Shown one piece after another: positions 37,952 through 56,609 of a DNA stretch of 64,000 nucleotides. Position numbers and translations under genes: made by a program. This stretch comes from Macquaria australasica. Its lineage: Eukaryota; Chordata; Actinopteri; Centrarchiformes; Percichthyidae. Positions within the stretch are counted from its first letter, which is position 1. Each line of letters opens with the position of its first letter. The stretch spans positions 823,501-887,500 of the forward strand of contig SEMN01000094.1 in the NCBI GenBank assembly GCA_005408345.1. Direction: 5' to 3'. Under the pieces are notes generated by a model, which worked only from the letters and a program-made list of their open reading frames with translations, was not told the DNA's origin and made no database searches.

Positions 37952-39084
37952 TAACCAGCTTCAACCAGCTGCTGACCAACCCAGCAATGCCTGGTTCTGG
38001 GACAGGCTCAACCTCAGCCCTGTGGCACCCTGCTGCACTATATAATCCCCCTCCTTTTCTTTCTTTTTTTTTTTTGCTCACCCTCCCTCCTACCAACCTG
38101 GGAGCTGACGTAGAGTTTCAGACATTCATCACACACGGCCTTCCTGCAGCAGGGCAGGGGTGCGATGGATTTCCCTTCCAGGCACACCCGGCAACTCTGC
38201 ATCGTAGTCTCTGCGCCGGCCTGCTCCATGGACAGCCGGAGGGCCATGTCCCCGAAAGGATCCACCAGGTCTTCCAGTGTGTACAGTGCCGTTTCGGGAC
38301 TCGAACCCGCTTCCTGTCCTGTCTCCAAGTCCATTTGTGGTGCGTCAGGCGGGACCGTTTCATCGTCTGTGATTTCAGCGTCTTTTCGATGATAGTCGTT
38401 AGCGATGCAATAAACAGTGCAGTAGACGTGCTCTTTAGCATGAACAGACTCCTCTGAAGTGACTGCGTTGCTGTCACTGTCACCTTTATGGTGGCACTGA
38501 CCTGCAACGGTTACAAATTCAACTCCCTGTGCACCCGAAGTCAAGCCGCTCAAGGTTGGCTCGTTTTCTGTCCCCGCTTCGCCCGTTTCTCGGTCCGACT
38601 TTTTACAGTCGCCACGTTCGCTCCCATAACCGTTTGTAACGTCGCTGTTAACGTTTCCTTCGTGGTTTTCCTGCTCGGCGCCGCACTGCATCCGACTGCT
38701 TGTGTTTAGGCGGAGGGAGGGAGATTTCGAAACCCCGAAATTCCTCCTCAAAATCTCGACAGCGCTCGCCCTCCTCCTCTCTCCTCCTCCTCCGCCGTTG
38801 CAGTTGTTGTTGTTGTTGCCCTTCGCATCCCTCTCCTCCTCGCCGCCCCTCTCCTCCGACTCCCGCTCGCCTCCGTCCAGGGACAGCCGCGAGTTTGATC
38901 TGGTGACGCGGCGGCTCAAATCTCTGACCGACCGCTCAACTTTGCTGTCCGCGAAGGAAGTTTCTGTCGGCAGGTTGCGGGACAATTTCACCCTCCCCTC
39001 TTCGAAACTGCTGATAAAACTCGGCATTTTACAGGCGTCAGCTATCGGTCCGTCATCTTCCATCCCCGATACGGCTCTCCCCAT
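30185..39084 (-). CDS. rnf217: E3 ubiquitin-protein ligase RNF217 (RBR type, membrane-anchored), complete
   Basis: RBR ligases take ubiquitin from an E2 onto a RING2 cysteine before passing it to the substrate; RNF217 has been linked to ferroportin turnover. Seven coding exons join in phase (high to low): 38098-39084, 34264-34485, 33927-34091, 32773-32870, 32577-32680, 31026-31097 and 30185-30264. They give 575 aa (human about 542). The N-terminal ~297 residues are acidic and low-complexity, with N5 and G5 runs, but keep a VYCTVYC motif like human VFCSVYC. RING1 starts at C298 (CRVCLEGK, CCRKAVC). The IBR lies in exons 2-3 (PCPQC, QCSNCQFVWCFKCHAPWH). RING2 has C454/C457 and the catalytic-type C467 in EGCDHM, then CNTNFCYRCGERYR. 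A hydrophobic segment at about 530-560 anchors the C-terminus, followed by a basic tail. The ATG at 39084 has a weak context; ATGs at 39063 and 39027 are in frame. The first donor is the unusual GTTGGT. Confidence 0.95.
32165..32520 (+). repeat. Interspersed repeat, family R1, copy 1, inside an RNF217 intron-flank
   Basis: Strings such as 'gctaatgtcagcatgctaac', 'ggatcaccaaagtc', 'gttgttgagatatttcagtc' and 'tggaccaaaatggtggac' recur at 59690-60010 and, inverted, at 62125-62470. The copy lies in the RNF217 intron between exons 5 and 6. Confidence 0.8.
35501..35532 (+). repeat. (CA)n microsatellite in RNF217 intron 1
   Basis: About 14 CA units within the 3.6-kb first intron. Confidence 0.9.
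36218..36390 (+). repeat. Degenerate minisatellite, period about 45-50 bp
   Basis: Four imperfect units share a core like 'gaaatagttagcttaaagta' followed by 'atggataaacagt'. Unit starts fall near 36220, 36265, 36325 and 36355. It lies in RNF217 intron 1. Confidence 0.6.
37912..37949 (+). repeat. (GT)n microsatellite near RNF217 exon 1
   Basis: About 19 GT units, 149 bp downstream (in the sense of the gene) of the RNF217 exon 1 donor. Confidence 0.9.
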
Positions 39085-39300
39085 TTAGTGAGCGGCTCTC
39101 TCCCGCACGGACCTCTGCCTGTCTACCTCTTATCCAACTCCTACTACCAAAACAAAACAAAGCAGGCAGCTCGGGGCTTCCGGGTCTCGTCGTCAGCGTG
39201 TAGGAGAGCGGCGATAGGCCGATGGGAAGCCTAGTGGTGGAGTGCAGCCCTGGCAGATTGGCACAATCACACAAGCATAGGCAAATGTCACAGTGGATGT
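39085..39300 (-). promoter_or_regulatory. Probable RNF217 5'UTR / promoter
   Basis: GC- and CpG-richness continues from the first coding exon to about 39250 and then falls sharply to AT-rich spacer. This is the pattern of a CpG-island promoter. No TATA box is evident. Confidence 0.4.
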
Positions 39301-41258
39301 GGAGCTGTAGCTGATAGCAAAGACGACTTTAACAAAACATTGCTGGGCAATTTGGAGCGGGTACCCAGAACTCCAGGTCCAGCTTTACTATGTGTCAATT
39401 GGTTTGAGTTTAAATGAAAATTTGATTGGCAATTTGAAATTATAAAGTGGATCCTGCTTTATCACCCAATCTTAAGGTGTTCCTTTTCTTGAGAAAGAGC
39501 CCCTGTGTCAAAAGATAATATTAAACCTGAATTGTTTCAGTTTTGTGTACATGTGTGGCAAATTCCCACATTAATGTGTTAATCAAATTACCACACAGTA
39601 AACCTGGGGCCAGGAAGTACAACAGCACAGAAAAACTGCACACTGCAGTGAGAGTAATGGAGGAACAGGAATTAAAAGGGGCCCCGTTTCTTCCCCAGGG
39701 CATAGTTGGTGGCAAAGTGGCTGCAGTGGTTTCTAGTAGAAACAACTGTATCATATGTAAAATACATAATATGTGTGTTATTAATGCGTCACATCATCTG
39801 TTATCATGGATGAGATGTGTCCAAGGCTGCACAGTACAGTAGTAGCCTTCTGTCTGCAGCTTGGAGCTCACTAGCAGCTTCATTTCAATTATAGGTCCAG
39901 GTGTATTCAAATATTCAGAAGCAAGGACAGAACTCAGACCTTGAGTTAGGATTGTTTTGTCAAACTACTATTTCGACGGTCAAGAGTTGAAATTTAATTA
40001 TAATATTTCGTTAACGATGGCTCAGCTCCATCAAGTGTCACAGTAAGCCGCAACAGTGAGCCAGCATGCACAATACCAGGACTGGCTCACCTAAATGGAA
40101 TGCGGTCGGTTTTGATATTATCAATTACACTTGTGCTTTTCCCACTGCGGCAAGCCAAAATGTCTACTGTAAAAAAGGTCTTGGACTTGAACTGCAGCTT
40201 CATAACTGCAGTTCTGGTGTTGTATGATTCAGTCGCAGGACCTGATTATGGGCGCTTCACATCAACAAAACTGTCCTTGTTAAGTGTATATGGTGGTATA
40301 CTTGAGAGGGGCACAATTGTTCAGCCAGAAGTTTGCCAGTTCAAGCTCATGTGTGCACATCTGCCCTGCCACTGATTTTGTGCACGACACTGGATCCGTC
40401 AGTCTTCATCCACTTGAAAAATGATACTGAAGAAGTCACATTATTATTCTCACTACTATATCATTACTAGTGGTAGTAGTAATGTAGTAATAGGAGGTTA
40501 GTTCCAGGCTACGTATAGTTTGTGAAAGGTTGTAGACCTATTACTTTTCATTGCATCACACACACAATTCTTATCTTCATAAAATCCCCCCTTTAACCAG
40601 AATTCATTTCATTTCGACAGGGAAAGTGACTCTCGAACACATTGGAATGAAAGTAATTTGGACGGACACATTTTTAGTTCAGCGCTGTTGGCACAACGTT
40701 CAAATAAACCTAACTGGGGCGCCTGTAAAATGGGTTGTTAGCTCTGTTGCAATTCCTCATTAATGCCATAGGGCGCAAGCCACACGGTAATTAGTTTGCT
40801 TGTCCTGGCTGTGCCCAATTGGTTTTAGTGGAGAATGCCAACAATGTTAAAAAGCCTTTACAAGTGCGAGTGTCAGCTTATTACACAAAGCCAGAAAACC
40901 CATCAGACATTTTCTGGAGTGTGCAGTTCCACATTAAACAGGTCAAAAAGTGGGGACACTCTGCAGGCTACAAATAAATATTTAAAGTACTTCAAACCTT
41001 GAGCATTTACTCCACCTTAAACTCAGCCTAAAGCATCTACATAAAGAGGGCTTTTCTTTCTCACTCAAGAGGTGTTTAGTCTTAATTTGGTAGATGTTTC
41101 ATGTTTTAATTTAGCACTATTATTCTCAGGGATTTAAACATTGAATTTACCTTTGAGCGCTAGATGAGGATGTAAAAATACCCCCCACTCTTCTCCTTTT
41201 ACTGATTACCAGTATATTTCTTCGGAAAAGGAACACAATAGTGCTTCCTGGCAATGAC

Positions 41259-41290
<32 letters not shown>

Positions 41291-42030
41291 CAAGTTAAGG
41301 AAATACTTATGTACTCTATGACTGAGGATGTGTGAACTGAACTTGAAGAGAAAGTGATCAGGGTTTTAAACATTGCCCTCAGCTATCTTTTAGGATCCTG
41401 TTTCAACAGGTTTAGTTTTATTTCAGTCATATTAGAAAGTGGATTTTCTCCAGAACTGAAATACTGAAAAAACACTTGGCTGGACAGGAATGACATCCTC
41501 AACCCCAAAAGAAATAACTCAGACTGTGAATATTTAGTCATTCATATGCATGATGTAATGTAATGTAAATAATTTGAGGTCATAGAAAGTCCAAAAAAAC
41601 AAAAATGTGTCAGAGAACAGAGGACACAGTATAGACTTTCCTTCTCCACTGTCTACTTTATTCCCAACTGTCTAGTTTATGTACAGTCAGTCACCTGTGG
41701 GAAAACCACCATAAAAAGAGGAGTTAAACCAACATAGATGGTTCCAGTCAGTGGTGAACATTAACAAATCAACCCAGAGCCACAGGGACAGTTTGGATTT
41801 TACTGATTTCACTGGCAGTTAGCGACATGTTCCTGCATTGACGTACTGATACTGTGAATAGTTGCTTAATGTATTATGATTATGTGTTATTGCACTCGCT
41901 AAATGCTCCTCTAACATAATTGTCTCTGCTGTGGCAGCAGGAATAAGGTTTCAGAGTATTAGACGATTTGTAGGAACTTAAGACATTTTTGTTTATTTTC
42001 TAAGATAAGCAGCTGTCTACTAAGGAAGCT
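39301..42030. other. Spacer between RNF217 and NKAIN2, no gene seen
   Basis: Open frames such as 39543-39842 (+) have no recognisable domain and no matching splice context. A GT microsatellite is at 41261-41286. Confidence 0.5.
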
Positions 42031-42100
42031 GAGCTGAGCTGTGGAGCACCTCAGGGTTCTGTCCTGGGTCCTTCACTTTTCTTTTGTGTGATATTCCTAT
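42031..42100 (+). mobile_element. Fragment of a non-LTR retrotransposon reverse transcriptase
   Basis: One frame reads CGAPQGSVLGPSLF, the conserved GxPQGSxLGPxLF block of LINE (Jockey/L2/CR1-type) reverse transcriptase. The frame is not open far on either side and no other RT block is visible, so this is a short dead remnant. It directly precedes the TTAA-flanked element. Confidence 0.75.
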
Positions 42101-42154
42101 GTTTTTGCCCTTTACAGCTTATGAAACTAATTGTACAAGCACCAATGACAATAA

Positions 42155-42598
42155 TTAAAGGCCCTGAAAACTTATTTTCCCAATCAGCATCTTTGATAAG
42201 TAATGGGATCCTACATGAACACAACATTTTCTGTCAAAGTTAGAAGAGTTTTGGTTATCTCAGTTGAGAGAATGTCTGTCTGGGTTGAAGTGGATGTGGC
42301 TCAGATGATAACAGGCAATGCCACGTACCTCTGTGCACCAATCAGGGTTTAGCAACATTTAAATGTAATACGATGACAGGTGGGTTATTTGCTTACGTTT
42401 CCAGGTTGCTGTCAATCAAATCTGAACAAGCCACACCCACACAGTCCTGACGAAACACACTGGCTGAGCTTTTGAGTGTTATAAAGTGTGTTGAGTGTGA
42501 TAAATAATATTTTAAGATGTATTTTTTTTACTTTTATAGTCATAAATATTTAAGATTATAGAGAAATACTTTTGATGTTAAGTTTTCAGGGGCTTTAA
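42155..42598. mobile_element. piggyBac-like MITE with TTAA target-site duplications
   Basis: TTAA at 42155-42158 and at 42595-42598 flank a 436-bp element. Its ends are inverted repeats: AGGCCCTGAAAACTTA on the left and, complemented, AGCCCCTGAAAACTTA on the right (15 of 16 identical). TTAA duplication is the hallmark of piggyBac-superfamily insertions. There is no open frame, so it is non-autonomous. A partial relative starts at 52464. Confidence 0.8.
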
Positions 42599-43245
42599 AT
42601 TGTTGAACACTACAAAACATTTGTCAAAATAGTTTAAATGAAGCTGAAGATGCTGCATTTCGCACATAAAATGCAACATTTCATTTCAGATTTTGTGAAA
42701 ATGTAGCCAAACAGCATGTACTGTATGTTTTCCCCTATTATTCATACATTTACTCAGTACCATATTACAGTAATAACCATAACTGTATACTCTTGTCACA
42801 ACTGTAAAGCTTCAGAATGGAGTAGTTATATTTTAGGAGAGACTGAGAGACAATGGCTTGACTGAATGTTTATTGACACCATTCAACAAAATAATGACCA
42901 TAATTGACTCCAGCTTCTCCTGCAAATGTTTAACTCTTTATATACAGATGTGCGTTCTTAGACCTACAGACAAAAGCTCTATTGACTGTTCCAAAGTCTA
43001 AATGTGATCAAGCAACTGTGAAGATAAAGATAAATCACAAACTGTGTAGATTCTGTCTTTATTATTACTTTAAAATATATTATTACTGTTTTTATTGCTG
43101 TTCATTAACAATCCTTGATAAGTTCTTCAATTTCCTTCAGTTTAATTTGTGTTGAAGTTGTGGCTTTGCAGGTTCTGGGTTGAGTGTCGTTCAGTTCACT
43201 ATGACATAGAAAAGTACAATGTACTGTGGTACAAAGTCTAATACG

Positions 43246-43251
43246 CGCGCG

Positions 43252-43307
<56 letters not shown>

Positions 43308-43327
43308 CTCTCTCTCTCACACACACA
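43246..43327 (+). repeat. Compound (GC)(CA)(CT)(CA) microsatellite
   Basis: A CA tract of about 50 bp is bordered by 'gcgcgcgc' on one side and by a short CT tract on the other. Confidence 0.9.
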
Positions 43328-46300
43328 TTTGGGTCACATTATATATCTGAAATTTCCTTTCCTTTCTGATTTTGTGAATAATTGCTTCAGTCTCTTATAT
43401 CTGCCGGACTGGTGTTTAGGTTGATGTTGGTTCCACAGTGCCAGGTAATATTGAATTGACTGACTCCATAAAAAAGGCTTAAATAAATTAACAAATAAAT
43501 TCACTTTCAGTTCAAATGGTGTCTTTTGCTAATGACACGACCAACTATCTTTTCTAAATAATGGATATGTGACCCATTTCACAGCATTAGTTCCTGATTT
43601 GAATTTTGCAAAAACACACTTTGTGCAGTCGTTTTATTTACTACAAAGCAATGTGTGGTGTTGGTAGGTAATTAAAATATAAATGAATATTGTAAAGTTA
43701 ATGACGTGCTGAAGTGAAAGTGAATTTCCAGCCAAACGGTTAATGAAAGAACTACAGACTATAGTGCAACTAATTCTCTTTCCTCCCATTTTCCTCTTAC
43801 TCTCTCATTTCAAATACGCTGTACAATTAGAAGAAATAAAACATAGTAGTCCCACTTGTACACAACATCATACATTAGTAGTCAACTAGAAAAAACAGTA
43901 AACACGGCCACATGTGATTAAAAAACGTCTAGAAGTTCAAAGTTACATTTCATCATTTTACATTGTAGTAGCTATTTTTCTCCTTTACTCTGCAGACATT
44001 TCAGACGGTGTTATTTATAGAAAAATCACAAAGTTCACATTTAGGACTCTTTGAAGAGAGTTGAGGAGCATTCAACAAACCAAACAGTTCCCATTTTAAG
44101 TAGCTAGTTAGTCACACGCAGCATGAGATTAAATACGCAACAGTTTGGAAACACCTCATGCAAACACACAAAATGTTGTTTCTGTCCTCCAGAGTGACTG
44201 TCAGTGGAGCCTCACGGGGCAGCGACTCCGAATGTATCCCACAGAGTTTTGTTACAAAACATGAACTGCTGAAGATAACTGGCAGATGGGGGTGGAATGT
44301 GGACTTTGAGATCGGTTTGTAGGGGGAAATAGTCTGTTAGTCCATTCTTTATGTCCAGAGAAGCCAGGGTTTCCACCCAGAAATGTTCCTTGGTTGACGG
44401 AGAAGGCCTCAGACGTTTGGTCCAGTGATTGCAACACAAATGAAACATGTTTAGTCACGTTTCCAGAAGGAATCAGTTCATTTTTCTGAGCAGAATAAAA
44501 GAGAAAACCTGCTGGCCGCCTGGAATGCAAATGTGATTTTTTTGTTTTGTAAGATCCTCGCTATTTTTCTAACATGGGAACCCAAGACAAGTGAACCTGA
44601 GACCCATTATTTTTGGTCCCAGTCTGTGGCTTTCGGAAACCAGGCTCTACAGATGTCCATGTGGTGATACAGTTGGCACTTTCAACAGTGAAATTCGAGT
44701 AGTGAGGTGAAGAGGGGGAGCTGCTGAGTCTCTGGCATCTCTCTGGTGTAATGTTTGTCCTCGTTAGCCTGCAGGCGAGTGCAGTGTCATCCAAGATTCA
44801 GCCTCTGTCATCTCATTTCTCCTTCGTCTCAATCTTTGTGATCCACCAGCGGTTTGGAAATGCAATATATCAATCAGAACAATAAATAATTAATCAAATA
44901 ATCAGATAACTAGATGCTTTGGTGTTCCCACATGATGATGACAGCCATTTTCCAGCTTTTTATCACCTGTTTTATGGTACAAAAAGTGCCAAGATTCAGG
45001 CCACGCTGACTGCGATTGTCATTTCTGTAAAGGGTGTGTCTTGTCTTATTATATAAGCGTTGCCTGTGGACGGTTTTGGCTGCAATTTAACTACTTCTTC
45101 TTCTTAGTCTTATTATCTAGTTATTAGGAAGAGGTGGATGCTGCAGATGAGGCTGATTGGGCACTTGACCTGGCCTCCAGCTTTTTTTTTTAATACAGAA
45201 AAAAAGGGAAAAACCTGCCTACTGAAAGAGATGGGTGAGTGACAACAGAAGCTTGGCACCGAGAGCCTGGTGTCTACAAAAGGACTGAGGAGGAAGGGAA
45301 ACTGTTGACTGACCTCAATCCCTCTTCTGTGGTTGTTTTCTTTGTCGTGTTCGGTCTCTATCTACCCCTTACCGGTCTGTCTTGAATGGAAGACTAAATA
45401 TTTAGACAGCAAGAGACCAAAAGACACATCTGAAACAACTGTCCTGTCTGTATTAATATGGCAGAAAGCACCCCATGGCCTTTAGGATGCTGCAGCTAAA
45501 AAGTCTCCTGTCTGTCTACCTGTTGCATCTGTCTGTCAGGTGTTCAGTCTTTCTGTCCGGCAGACTGAATTTCTACTGTAAACATTAAGATTCACATTAG
45601 TAGTAAAAAAGTTAAATGGTAGCACATCTGTTATGTGTGTGTATGTGTGTGCATGCATGTGTGAATTCAGATATGCATTACTTAATGCTTGTGTGTATGT
45701 GTGTGTGTGTGTTTGTGAATGTGTCTGTTTCCTGTACACATGCACATATGAAATGCAAGTATGTAAATCTACATATCACACTGTTATTTAACATTCAACG
45801 CTTTTTGGATGAAACAACAGAATAAAACGTGTAGCGGGCACTCGTGCTTGAGTCCAGCCGATGACTTGCATCGAGCTTCCGTCTTTGCTGCAACAAGAAC
45901 CCAAACGCACCAGAAAGAAATCTTAGAAATCTTGTTAGTAGATGCTTGGTCAGTTTGATTGGAAGTCCAGTGTCTAATCTGTCAGGCACAAAGAGCAGAG
46001 GCTCTCTTGCGTACATGAGGTTGTGTCTCTGTTTTTTTTTTAACTCTTTGGTCAGGCATACCTGCACTTGAGAGCTGTTAGATACCACAACATTTACGTT
46101 CTCCTCAGAAGCCTGAAAAAACACGTCAGTAATTCAACAATGAGTTGTGGCCTCTTTACATCCCTTTAGTTTCTTTCACAATGCAGATACCCAACAGCGC
46201 AAGAGGAAGCAAGCCACTGACTCCTGATTGCGTCCCTCAGAGACAAAAAATAAATAAAATGCAGTTGTTACCGGAGCTGCCTGTACTGGTGTGGTACACA

Positions 46301-47910
46301 TGTCCTGCAGTTACCGAGTTCAGCCACACGAGGCCAGTGTTTCATCAGGAACAGACTTCCCTCCATTAAAAACAGCAGACAGGCAGCTCAGGCAAGCAAT
46401 CTGACCACGTACTGGGGGGATTTGTAGGTTGAAATGCAGAATATCTTAGTGTCTTCTGTATCCTGTCTGCTTGTCTGTGTCTTGGTTGTTGTTACTGTTT
46501 ATTAAAAGACAGTTGGAGTAGTAAAAGCAGGATGTTAAGCAGTGGTGATTGGTAAGGCAGCACTCCTGGAGTAGCACATGGGTTTACTTTGACCTGTATG
46601 AAGAGGAGAGGAGAGGACAGGGTTATACAAAATAGTGACTGAATCAATTTTATTGCTGTATAGATTTAAAGGTAAATGTTTATGTGAACCTCTTAAACTG
46701 TCACTGGTAAGTCATGAATAAAAGGCATGTTGAGCAGCAGAATTGCCTCAGAATAACCACATAAAGAACATACAGTATGTGACACTGTCATACTGTACAC
46801 TGTGGAAAAAAAAACGTTTTATGTAACTTTAAACCTACTTGAGAAATCTGAGGTATAATTGAGAACAATACAGATTAAGAGGGTTATGATGAAGTGCTTA
46901 GCGGGGCATTTGCTCAGTATCGTCCTTGATAAAGTGATTCCCTCTGGCAAATATGCTGAACAACATAATGTTGTTTGATGAGGACATCAGAGGCACTTGT
47001 CCTGTGTATTTTATAAAAGAGAATACACTCAAGAGACAGCTTAACACCCATATGGGTATACTGGCTCTGATACATTGCTCTAAAATAATAAAATAATAAT
47101 AAAAGCGAGACAAAAATGCTAAGTACTTGTTTGGTTGCTAACTTTCAGTGTTGATCTCATCCTTTTACAAATGAAAAGTTTAATTCATAAGCGGTAAAAA
47201 CACTGTTACTCAATTCGATACACTCTGAGCTTTTGCTTCTACAGCCTTACTTGGTCTGGTATGACCAGTAGCTTATGGTGGCTAATGTTAGCTTTATGAC
47301 TCCTCTTCACTTGTGCTACTGTTACAATAGCTTAGCATTTTAGCTAAATGCTAAAGAGAAGTAGTAATAGTAGTTGTTAAGCATTTAGCAATGTCCTATA
47401 AATGTCACTTGTAGCTGCTGTGGCCTCTGTTTAGAATAAAGTTGTATATTCTCTCTTTAAGCACGGCTCTAACATACCTTTACTAAATGCGCTTCTTAGA
47501 TGAAACTTCCTGCTATAGCACTGATACCAATCTACCGTTAATTTCAGTATCCTGGATTCCTAAAGAAATGTTTTAATTTGTTTTCTTCATTGAAATTTTA
47601 TTTCTCTTTGTCTTGATCTCTGAACAAAACTACAGAACATGATGTTGTAGCAGATGCAGAAATAAAACATCAGTTGTGGAAAAAATGAATACGAAAATTT
47701 ACGGTCAGAACCTGACATTTCAGCTTTGTATTGTTATTTTTTTTAGGTGTTAGAATGTGTTTCAGATTATGCTAAACTCTATTACTCTCATTTGAATGCA
47801 CACTGGGAAACACATGCTTTTGGAGGTCAACAATAAGTTGAACTGAGAGTTTTTTTTCTTTGTAAGGAAGTGCATTTTTCTACAAAATTCTGGAGGCGAT
47901 AATTGTTGTT

Positions 47911-47948
<38 letters not shown>

Positions 47949-49420
47949 ATGTGTGGGTGGGTGACTGTGTGTCTTGCAAGGAAGAGAGAGAGAGAGATTT
48001 CCATTGGGACGGCACAGCTGATGCTTTTTTATTGGTCCCTCTGGCCAGAGCCAATAAACACCAAAGTGAAGGGACAACAGCTGGGGAGCAATGATAGCAT
48101 ATTGATGATGTTTGTGCAATTGTGTGTGCATATACGTATGTGTGTGTGTCTATATGTGTGTATACATTAATGTGCAAGCACAAGATGTCTATCAGCACAT
48201 TTACTGTGTGTGTCTAGGTGTTTGTGTTTACAGTGTGCAGTGTTTGAGTGTGTGTGCTCGTCAATGTGTGAGTGCCCGCATCTGTGTGTGCATAGATATT
48301 CATGCTGCAGCTCTTGTGTGAGAGTGTGTGTTTGTGTTTGCAGCCATTACTGTGGGGGTCGATGATTTATGATCTGTGTTATGACTTCCACAGGGGACAT
48401 ATAAAACAACAGAATGGCCCTTTATTGCCTTTCTTCTTTGTTTAGTCCTGCGTTTCATCCATCACCCTGTGTTTCTCTTCTTCCCCTCTCTCTTTCTCTC
48501 TATCTAGTAGTCTCTTGCCCATCTTAATCTCAATTTCTCCTTCTCCATCTCCCTCTCTGTCCGTCTGTATCCCTCTCTAATTCGCTCCGGCTCTTTTCTC
48601 TAATAAAAACAGCTATTGATCACCTGTCTGCTGCACATCAGCGGAATCACCGTTATTTCGTATCGTTGTTTGTTACAGTGGTGTAGCTTTTGCTGTATTG
48701 CTTTGCCGCTTTCCACAGGACGAAGTGAGACAGTGAGATTGATGCGGGGCTGTCTGAGCCTGGACTCAGACTCGTTTTGTGTTATCCTGTTGGCTCTCCA
48801 GCCTAACAATAGCTGAAGGTCTCCATGAAACTGGAATCTATGGTTTGAATCTCAGGAAATCATCATATAAACTAGAATCTAGCCTGCAGAGATATAAAAT
48901 AAAAGCTTCCAAAACAACAAAACCTCTTTCTTAACACAACAATATTGCTCAGGAGGATGCCCTTTTCAGTCAGTGTGGGTAAAATAGCTATTTATGAAAC
49001 ACAGCTTTAGCAAGAATGACATCAAGGATACAATGGCTTTCATCACATACCCCCCCCTTTATTTGCCACATGATAAAATCCCTACAACACTGATAACTGA
49101 TGAGACCTTGGGCTGATAAATGATAAGCTCTTATGCTGATACAGCAAGAATATGCTTATATCATCCTCACTGCAGGACTCAAGATATCAAACACACATGA
49201 AAATTAGTCCCTTAGTGCACTGTTGATGGTATGTTGAACTGAAGAAGGAACCTACTGTACCAAGATTCAGGGCAGTGAAAACTGGATTTCTGATCACCAT
49301 TTAGCGCAGTATATGCTATTTTATCCTCATCTTTAAGGCCAAGGTTGTGGGCGTGTGATAAAAACATCATCAAAGTATTTCTACGAGGCATCTGTAGATA
49401 TACAGACGGAGTATAACTAT
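43328..49420. other. Gene-poor stretch, possible NKAIN2 3'UTR or terminal exon region
   Basis: The only features I can support are TG tracts at 45630-45710, 47916-47947 and 48119-48320. The minus-strand open frames at 44212-44530 and 45795-46124 match nothing I know. If NKAIN2 uses the donor at 49421-49426, its last exon should be on the minus strand here. I did not find one with confidence. Confidence 0.4.
47916..47947 (+). repeat. (GT)n microsatellite
   Basis: About 16 GT units. Confidence 0.9.
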
Positions 49421-49422
49421 AC

Positions 49423-55722
<6,300 letters not shown>

Positions 55723-55773
55723 CTAGAGACAAAGAGAGCAGCAGAAACAGTTGAGGGGTTATTCATTTGTGTC

Positions 55774-55921
<148 letters not shown>

Positions 55922-56164
55922 GAAAGCATAGACATTGAACAAATTGTTGGAACAGATAGAGAAAACAGGTGTTGGTGTAAGTGGAGCAGAACAGCGCTGT
56001 GGTATTTTGCTCCAAAATAGAGCACTTGAATCAATGGACACACACACACACACACACACACAGTGAATGTCAGGCATCTTCAATGACACCCACAAGGTTA
56101 GCCTAAAGTTTCATGGTTTCAGAGCTGTACTGACACTGTTTTAATACACTTTTTCAAACCTTAC

Positions 56165-56167
<3 letters not shown>

Positions 56168-56195
<28 letters not shown>
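56168..56195 (+). repeat. (TA)n microsatellite
   Basis: About fourteen TA units. Confidence 0.9.
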
Positions 56196-56200
<5 letters not shown>

Positions 56201-56571
56201 ATTCTCACAGCCGTGTCTCCATTATGGTGCTGAGGTTTAACATTAGTGAGATTGCGATCACTGAAATTGAATTTTCACCTCCCTCTATTGCTTTGGTATT
56301 ACGATGTCGAGGTAGATAGTTCCGTATTTGTCGCTATCGTCAAAATGAAAACCTCACGGCACCACCCGCTCTTGACAGGGCTTTGTTGTATCGGGCTTGT
56401 AGCTAAACGTGTGCCTCACATTGTTCTCCCTCATGGTCTCACCTCCATTTGAAGCCATTCACAAAGCTGAAAACAATAAGTGGCTGCAGATTGAACTATC
56501 AAAAAGGGGCTACAGTGCTGTGTTTTTGTGTGCTGCTGTGATTGTTACCAAAAAAAGATAAGCATTAAACA

Positions 56572-56609
<38 letters not shown>

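Noticed and set aside
38700..39088. Plus-strand open frames opposite RNF217 exon 1
   Set aside because: Low-complexity antisense shadows of the GC-rich, Asn/Gly-repeat coding exon.
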